From Micavibrio sp. (GTDB lineage Bacteria > Pseudomonadota > Alphaproteobacteria > Micavibrionales > Micavibrionaceae): a DNA stretch of 12,171 bases. The notes under the pieces are model-generated. The model had not been told where the DNA came from, did not search any database, and worked only from the letters and a program-made list of their open reading frames with translations. The DNA lies in NCBI GenBank assembly GCA_027051315.1, contig JALTZE010000199.1, positions 1 through 12,171 of the forward strand, written 5' to 3'. Positions 7,898 through 12,171 of the stretch are shown piece by piece. A program made the position numbers and the translations under genes. Numbering within the stretch: position 1 is the first letter of the stretch; each line of letters opens with the position of its first letter.

Positions 7898-8536
7898 TTA
7901 CACTTTCTTAGATAACTTTATAAATTCATATATTTTATCTATATCTTTTTTTCCTAAACTTTTCTCTACAGCCGAAGAAACATCAACTCCATGCGGTTTA
8001 ACCAGCTTAATTGCCTCAGCTACATTATTAAATGAAAGACCACCCGCCAAAAACCATGGTTTTTCAATTTTAATATCCTGCAATATTGCCCAATCAAAAA
8101 CGACACCATTACCACCAGGTAATTTACTATCCAAAGATTTAGCATCAAATAATATCCAATCACTAATATCTTTATAAATATCCACCTTTTTAATATCTGC
8201 TCTTTCCTTTACAGAAATTGCTTTGATAATTTTGATATTAAAATTATCTTTTACCCAATAAAGCAATTCCACAGCTTCATCACCATGAAATTGCACAAAA
8301 TCAGGATTTACTTTTTCAATAACATTTTTCAAAAAATCTTTTGATGGATTTACAACCAAAACCACCGAATACACATCTTTTGGTAACATACCGATAAGAG
8401 CAGCAGCCTTATCAATAGAAATATTTCTTGGTGATTTATCAAAAAAAACAAAACCTATAAAATCAGCCCCAGCCTCAATTGCTGCTTTCAGGCTCTTATC
8501 TTCCGTTATACCGCAAATTTTAACTTTAGGAGGCAT
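7898..8536 (-). CDS. trpF: Phosphoribosylanthranilate isomerase
   Basis: TrpF carries out the Amadori rearrangement of phosphoribosylanthranilate in tryptophan synthesis. The 212-residue TIM barrel shows KICGIT with catalytic C8, GFVFFDKSPRNIS (28-40), VQFHGDE (81-87), the general-acid aspartate D131 in WILFDAKS, a Gly-rich phosphate loop (PGGNG) and LAGGL (phosphate binding). Its start overlaps the pyrF stop by 11 bases, so it depends on read-through from pyrF. The trpE, trpG, trpD and trpC genes are not in this window; the split arrangement with trpF-trpB-trpA on their own is common in Alphaproteobacteria. Confidence 0.96.
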   Translation of the reverse strand: MPPKVKICGITEDKSLKAAIEAGADFIGFVFFDKSPRNISIDKAAALIGMLPKDVYSVVLVVNPSKDFLKNVIEKVNPDFVQFHGDEAVELLYWVKDNFNIKIIKAISVKERADIKKVDIYKDISDWILFDAKSLDSKLPGGNGVVFDWAILQDIKIEKPWFLAGGLSFNNVAEAIKLVKPHGVDVSSAVEKSLGKKDIDKIYEFIKLSKKV

Positions 8537-9257
8537 TTTTTATGCTCTGATTAATATTTCTTACAGCCTGAACAGGATTATCTGCTTTTGTTATGGGACG
8601 CCCTATAACAAGATGATGCGCTCCCTCTTTTATAGCTTCTTCTGGTGTCATTGTACGTTTCTGGTCATTACTATTGCTTGAAGCTGGTCTAATACCAGGA
8701 ACCATAGTTATAAAATCATCACCACAAGCATCTTTTATTATCCTAATTTCATGTGCAGAACATACAACACCATCAAGACCAGATTCCTTAGCCAAAACAG
8801 CCATTTTCTTAACCTGATTTGCAAGTTTATCATTATATCCGACTTCTTCAATAGCTTGCTGATTCATAGAGGTAAGAATAGTTACCCCCAAAATCTTAGG
8901 AGGAATAACACCAATCTTTGAGCATTCTTCTTTCAAAGCACGCACAGCAAGCTTCATCATCTCTTTACCGCCAGCGCAATGAACATTAACAAAAGCAACT
9001 TCAAGAGGGGCAATAGCCCTCAAAGAAGAAGCAACAGTATTAGGAATATCATGATATTTCATATCCAAAAATATAGCTATATCTGGATAATGTTCAGATA
9101 TATATTTAACCCCTTGCGGTCCATTAGCATTAAAAAACTCAAGCCCTAACTTTATACCACAATTTTCTACTGATATAGCTTCTGCTATCTGCCTAGCAAG
9201 CTGAAGATTAGGCGTATCAACAGCACAAAATATCGTAGGTATATTTTTTATCGTCAT
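8526..9257 (-). CDS. pyrF: Orotidine 5'-phosphate decarboxylase
   Basis: PyrF makes UMP from orotidine monophosphate, the last step of de novo pyrimidine synthesis. The 243 residues fit the bacterial type-1 family. The catalytic Asp-Lys-Asp set is visible as D65, K67 and D70 in LDMKYHDIPNTV. An N-terminal substrate aspartate lies in CAVDTPN (D14), the substrate-binding lysine is probably K36 in GIKLGLE, and the phosphate-binding PGIRP segment lies towards the C-terminus. The ATG follows the TAA stop of the lapA-like gene with no gap. A clear AGGAAA ribosome binding site about 6 bases upstream sits inside the last codons of that gene. Pairing with trpF is a known alphaproteobacterial arrangement. 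Confidence 0.97.
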   Translation of the reverse strand: MTIKNIPTIFCAVDTPNLQLARQIAEAISVENCGIKLGLEFFNANGPQGVKYISEHYPDIAIFLDMKYHDIPNTVASSLRAIAPLEVAFVNVHCAGGKEMMKLAVRALKEECSKIGVIPPKILGVTILTSMNQQAIEEVGYNDKLANQVKKMAVLAKESGLDGVVCSAHEIRIIKDACGDDFITMVPGIRPASSNSNDQKRTMTPEEAIKEGAHHLVIGRPITKADNPVQAVRNINQSIKNAS

Positions 9258-9587
9258 TTATTTTCCTATTAGTAATTTATCAGCTATATTTTTTTCTTTT
9301 TTCTGATTTTGATTGGCTGCTTTTATTTCTTTTTCCAGATTCTTTATAATATTTTTCTGCTCTCTTATTTTTTTACGTTTCGATGAATATGCAACCCAAG
9401 TTACAAAACTCCCCCAAACGAACCCAACAATCGCAGCCCCTGCACCAAAAATATATGCAGGTAAAGTTACAGCAGTAACATCAATAGGATTTAGATATAA
9501 ATCAATATCATGGCGATTATAAAGCGCAAAAATAATAATAATTGCGGCAAAAGGTATAGTAAACAACCACCTTATCAAAAAAAACAT
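9258..9587 (-). CDS. LapA-like (DUF1049-type) two-helix inner-membrane protein
   Basis: A small membrane protein of 109 residues. Two hydrophobic helices (about 4-23 and 42-67) are separated by a short polar loop with the NRHDIDLYLNP pattern typical of LapA-domain proteins. A charged, probably coiled-coil C-terminal tail follows (about 69-100, rich in Lys, Glu, Gln and Asn). In E. coli LapA works with LapB in controlling lipopolysaccharide assembly; no LapB is seen here, so the role is inferred from the family only. Placement directly before pyrF is common in Alphaproteobacteria, though ihfB usually precedes it there and here does not. A good GGGAG ribosome binding site lies about 7 bases upstream. 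Codons 2-4 begin with eight consecutive T, a potential slippage site directly after the start. Confidence 0.8.
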   Translation of the reverse strand: MFFLIRWLFTIPFAAIIIIFALYNRHDIDLYLNPIDVTAVTLPAYIFGAGAAIVGFVWGSFVTWVAYSSKRKKIREQKNIIKNLEKEIKAANQNQKKEKNIADKLLIGK

Positions 9588-9601
9588 TTCATTCTCCCAA
9601 A

Positions 9602-10108
9602 TTAAAAACTTCCACCTTTTCCAAGGTCCATAAGCTGTTCAGGTCTTATTATCGGAGATTTACTACTTCCATCACCATATCTATCACCCTCTTTTTCTTT
9701 TTTAAGCTCTTTTTTCATATAGCTTTCAATATCAGGAAATTCTCCAATAGCAATATCCTGAACACATACACGAAAAAAATTACACGATTTTTCGTCCCAC
9801 GCATATGTTTGATTGATAAATGACTTTCCCCTGATTATTGAATCATCAATTTGCCATTTACCATTATTTTCATGTAAAGAAGCCTTTATCAATATGACTT
9901 GGTCCAAGGCAGGCTTATCAGACGGTGGCTCATCATAAAAAACTTGAAGCTCGGCCTCTACCAAATTACCTGTTGGATTCATACGAACTTCTGCTGAACA
10001 AGTAACTCCCTTATCCTCATCATATATAGACCAAGGACAAGTCTGATAAGGAGATAGATTATATCTAACCCCAAGCTTTACCATCAATTCTTCTAGTTTT
10101 AGAATCAT
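9602..10108 (-). CDS. Conserved-looking hypothetical protein, function unknown
   Basis: I do not recognise this 168-residue protein. It has no signal peptide or membrane helix, so it is probably cytoplasmic. It contains four Cys (24, 37, 109, 115), a polar N-terminal half with strand-like stretches (CSAEVRM, EAELQVFYDE, ILIKASLHE) suggesting a beta-rich fold, an acidic-basic helix around 125-140, and a flexible Gly/Ser-rich tail. The frame is real by context. It fills the space between xseA and the lapA-like gene with gaps of 15 and 14 bases, on the same strand, with no competing frame. The ribosome binding site for the first ATG is weak. An in-frame ATG at codon 9 (10084) has a GAAGA element upstream and could be the true start. 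Confidence 0.7.
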   Translation of the reverse strand: MILKLEELMVKLGVRYNLSPYQTCPWSIYDEDKGVTCSAEVRMNPTGNLVEAELQVFYDEPPSDKPALDQVILIKASLHENNGKWQIDDSIIRGKSFINQTYAWDEKSCNFFRVCVQDIAIGEFPDIESYMKKELKKEKEGDRYGDGSSKSPIIRPEQLMDLGKGGSF

Positions 10109-10123
10109 AAAATACCAGCATTT

Positions 10124-11545
10124 CTAAAACAGACTATCCTGTTTTACCTCATTATGTTTATTTTTTATAGATTTTTTACTTTTTTGCAAGACCTTCCCTG
10201 CCACAGCATCAACATATTTATTATCTTTAAACTGTAATTTTATAAATTGCCCCGATTTCACACTTTCTGCATCAGTTATAACACGCCCCTTATCACCTCT
10301 TACAACTACATAACCTCGCTTTAAAACTGATTGAAAAGACAAGCTTTCTAACATACGCGATGACTGAGCCAATCTATCAGAGAAAGGCTTTGTAAGCCTA
10401 TCTTTAACAGCTAATAATCTCTTAGCATGAAGCAAAAGCAAAGAATTACCTTCTGCTATTTTAAATTCTGGGCTAGAAAGTCGTGAAGCACATCTTGTTA
10501 ACATATTTTGCTTATTATAAAGCATTTTTTCAAAACATCTATCCAATCTATGATTAATATTATCAATCTTCTGTATTCTTAACTCCAGTAAATTCTCAGG
10601 AGCCCCGAGCCTAGCAACCGCCGCAGTAAGCCTATTTCTAAATTCTGATAAAGTTCGGTCAGAAGAATTAACTAAACGTCTTTCTATATCAAGTATCTGC
10701 ATAATTAAATCAGAACGTTTAGGAACAGCAAATTCAGCCGCTCCAGTAGGGGTAGGAGCACGCAAATCAGCCGCATAATCACATAAACTAGTATCAGTTT
10801 CATGACCAACCGCAGATATTACAGCTATATCACTTTCCGCAACTGCTCTTACTACTATCTCTTCATTAAATGGCATAAGGTCTTCCAAAGACCCACCACC
10901 TCTGGCAATAATTAACACATCAGGACGCAATTCACCTTTAAGCAAATTAAATCTTTTAATAGCTGCTGCAACTTGTTCTGCCGCCCCCTCACCTTGTACT
11001 AAAACAGGATATAAAAGGACATGCCTAGGGAATCTATCATTGATTCTATGCATTATATCCCTGATAACCGCACCCGTCGGAGAAGTTACAACTCCAATAA
11101 TTTTAGGGAGAAACGGTATTTTCTTTTTTCTAGAAGATTCAAAAAGCCCCTCAGCCGCAAGCTTTTTCTTTCTTTCTTCCAACATTTTTAATAAAGCACC
11201 CTCACCAGCAAGCTCCATAGATTCTATAATAAGCTGGTAATTGGAACGAGCAGGATAAGTTGTAATTCTACCCGTACATATTACCTCTAACCCCTCTTCT
11301 GGCTTGATAGATAATTTTGAAAGAACACCTTTCCAGCAAACAACATCAATAACCGCATTATCATCTTTTATGCTCGAATACATATGCCCTGATTTTGGAA
11401 TAGAAACACGAGATAGCTCACCCCTAACCCTTACACGACCATAGGTATCTTCTAACGTCCTTTTTAATGCAAAAGCAAGGTCAGAAACACTCATCTCTGG
11501 TGAATTTGAGCCTTTTTCAACTGTCGGTATAATTTCTTCATTCAT
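10124..11545 (-). CDS. xseA: Exodeoxyribonuclease VII large subunit
   Basis: XseA with several small XseB subunits forms exonuclease VII, which degrades single-stranded DNA in both directions during repair. The 473 residues are within the family range. They show an N-terminal OB-fold for DNA binding (about 18-115, with RVRGELSRVSIPKSGHMY), then the catalytic domain with VTSPTGAVIRD (152-163), RGGGSLEDL (215-223), GHETDTSLCDYAAD (247-260) and RAPTPTGAAE (262-271). Long coiled-coil helices follow, then the C-terminal KRGYVVVR motif from about 409 and a Lys-rich end. No xseB is visible in the window. It is the first gene of the minus-strand run, divergent from putA. There is no clear Shine-Dalgarno, and a -10-like box lies 7 bases from the ATG. 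Confidence 0.96.
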   Translation of the reverse strand: MNEEIIPTVEKGSNSPEMSVSDLAFALKRTLEDTYGRVRVRGELSRVSIPKSGHMYSSIKDDNAVIDVVCWKGVLSKLSIKPEEGLEVICTGRITTYPARSNYQLIIESMELAGEGALLKMLEERKKKLAAEGLFESSRKKKIPFLPKIIGVVTSPTGAVIRDIMHRINDRFPRHVLLYPVLVQGEGAAEQVAAAIKRFNLLKGELRPDVLIIARGGGSLEDLMPFNEEIVVRAVAESDIAVISAVGHETDTSLCDYAADLRAPTPTGAAEFAVPKRSDLIMQILDIERRLVNSSDRTLSEFRNRLTAAVARLGAPENLLELRIQKIDNINHRLDRCFEKMLYNKQNMLTRCASRLSSPEFKIAEGNSLLLLHAKRLLAVKDRLTKPFSDRLAQSSRMLESLSFQSVLKRGYVVVRGDKGRVITDAESVKSGQFIKLQFKDNKYVDAVAGKVLQKSKKSIKNKHNEVKQDSLF

Positions 11546-11552
11546 AGGGGAT

Positions 11553-11581
11553 AATATAGATAGTAAACAGTGTAATGAGAA
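11553..11581 (-). promoter_or_regulatory. Candidate promoter for xseA, near-leaderless
   Basis: On the minus strand TTCTCA (11576-11581, 4 of 6) is followed after 17 bases by TATATT (11553-11558, 5 of 6). Only 7 bases separate the -10 box from the xseA ATG, so transcription would begin at or next to the start codon. That matches the missing ribosome binding site. Confidence 0.45.
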
Positions 11582-11598
11582 CTAGAATCTGTTATAAT
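11570..11598 (+). promoter_or_regulatory. Candidate promoter for putA with perfect -10 box, near-leaderless
   Basis: A perfect TATAAT lies at 11593-11598, and 7 bases later the putA ATG begins at 11606, predicting a leaderless or near-leaderless transcript. The -35 region at normal spacing (11570-11575, GTGTAA) is poor, so an activator or alternative recognition may be needed. It overlaps the divergent xseA promoter region. Confidence 0.5.
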
Positions 11599-11605
11599 CT
11601 ATTTT

Positions 11606-12171
11606 ATGATTTTGGATAACTCTTTAAACATAAATCGTAACTATACCAAAGACAGGTATAAAAATGAGAAGGAAGCAACTAATCTTCTTATAAAAGAACT
11701 CGGCTGGAACGATAATCTTAAATCAAATATCAGAGCAAGGTCACTTCGACTTATAGAAATAATTAGAAACTCACCAAAAAAAACTGGTGACCTTGATACA
11801 TTTCTACAAACTTTCAGCCTTGATAACCCCGATGGTATATCTCTTATGTGTTTAGCAGAAGCTTTGCTCCGAATCCCTGATAAACAAACAACAGATGAAC
11901 TTATCGCGGACAAAATAACTAAGCTAGATTGGAAAAAAAATAAAAATAACAGCTTCTTTGGGAAATATGCAGGATTGGGACTTAGTCTTACAAAAAAAAC
12001 TTTAGATGGCTCTTTATCAGGAATTGGAAAACCCATAATCAGAAAATCCATGAAACAAGCTATGGAATATATGGGGGGCAAATTTATATTGGGAGAATCT
12101 ATAGAAAAAGCTATCAAAAATTCTATCACACACGAAAAGAAAGAATATAAATTATCCTATGACATGCTCGG
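11606..12171 (+). CDS. putA: Bifunctional proline dehydrogenase / P5C dehydrogenase PutA, 5' part only
   Basis: The frame from ATG 11606 stays open to the right edge, giving 188 full codons; the gene is cut by the window. The PutA N-terminal region is recognisable by SLDNPDGISLMCLAEALLRIPD-like residues (71-92), DKI and DW spacing (103-109), AMEYMGGKFILGESI (152-166) and the LSYDMLG segment (183-189) that opens the proline dehydrogenase barrel. PutA oxidises proline to glutamate in two steps using FAD and then NAD at the membrane face. The short N-terminus leaves no room for the ribbon-helix-helix repressor domain of enteric PutA, so autoregulation by DNA binding is not expected. An upstream in-frame stop at 11576-11578 bounds the frame. 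No ribosome binding site is visible, matching the leaderless promoter. Whether the P5C dehydrogenase half is present lies outside the window. Confidence 0.9.
   Translation, partial: MILDNSLNINRNYTKDRYKNEKEATNLLIKELGWNDNLKSNIRARSLRLIEIIRNSPKKTGDLDTFLQTFSLDNPDGISLMCLAEALLRIPDKQTTDELIADKITKLDWKKNKNNSFFGKYAGLGLSLTKKTLDGSLSGIGKPIIRKSMKQAMEYMGGKFILGESIEKAIKNSITHEKKEYKLSYDML

Noticed and set aside
11641-12129. A 162-codon open frame on the minus strand at the right edge
   Set aside because: It lies opposite the plus-strand frame whose product has clear PutA signatures. Its own translation is hydrophobic and low-complexity, with no recognisable motif. It is an antisense shadow of putA.

Overview
This window is an AT-rich (about one third G+C by eye) bacterial chromosome segment. 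It is almost entirely ordinary core genes. The gene content and order (lapA-like, pyrF, trpF, trpB, trpA, accD, folC, plus a ChvI/ChvG-type two-component pair next to rapZ, and a PutA lacking an obvious N-terminal DNA-binding domain) point to an AT-rich Alphaproteobacterium. I cannot place it below class from this sequence alone. Nothing here looks like a mobile element, prophage, CRISPR array or defence island.

Layout: twelve genes on the minus strand run head to tail from about 11545 down to 131. In transcription order they are xseA, an unrecognised 168-residue protein gene, a lapA-like gene, pyrF, trpF, trpB, trpA, accD, folC, chvI, chvG and rapZ. Junctions are tight. There are 4-base ATGA overlaps at trpB/trpA and chvG/rapZ, a zero-gap stop/start at lapA/pyrF, an 11-base overlap at pyrF/trpF, a 29-base overlap at chvI/chvG, and a 3-base gap at accD/folC. 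Only two internal gaps exceed 100 bases: 5753-5858 before accD and 3341-3484 before chvI. Each contains promoter-like hexamers, so I infer at least three transcription units: xseA to trpA, accD-folC, and chvI-chvG-rapZ.

At the right edge a plus-strand gene begins at 11606 and runs off the window. It is the 5' end of putA (proline catabolism). The 60-base xseA/putA divergent region holds two opposed promoter-like elements whose -10 boxes each lie 7 bases from an ATG, which suggests leaderless or near-leaderless mRNAs.

Functionally the block covers DNA repair (exonuclease VII large subunit), pyrimidine synthesis (OMP decarboxylase), the last three tryptophan steps (TrpF, TrpB, TrpA), fatty acid initiation (acetyl-CoA carboxylase beta), folate polyglutamylation (FolC), and an envelope/acid-stress two-component system followed by the RNase-adapter-family protein RapZ.

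The points most worth a second look are these: the HPr kinase gene usually found between chvG and rapZ in this group is absent; the RapZ P-loop lysine is replaced by leucine; chvI carries an 8-G tract exactly in the linker between its two domains; a perfect 15-base palindrome lies just upstream of chvI; AccD has a lysine-rich tail built on short DNA repeats; and the divergent promoter appears leaderless. None of these amounts to a new system on sequence evidence alone.
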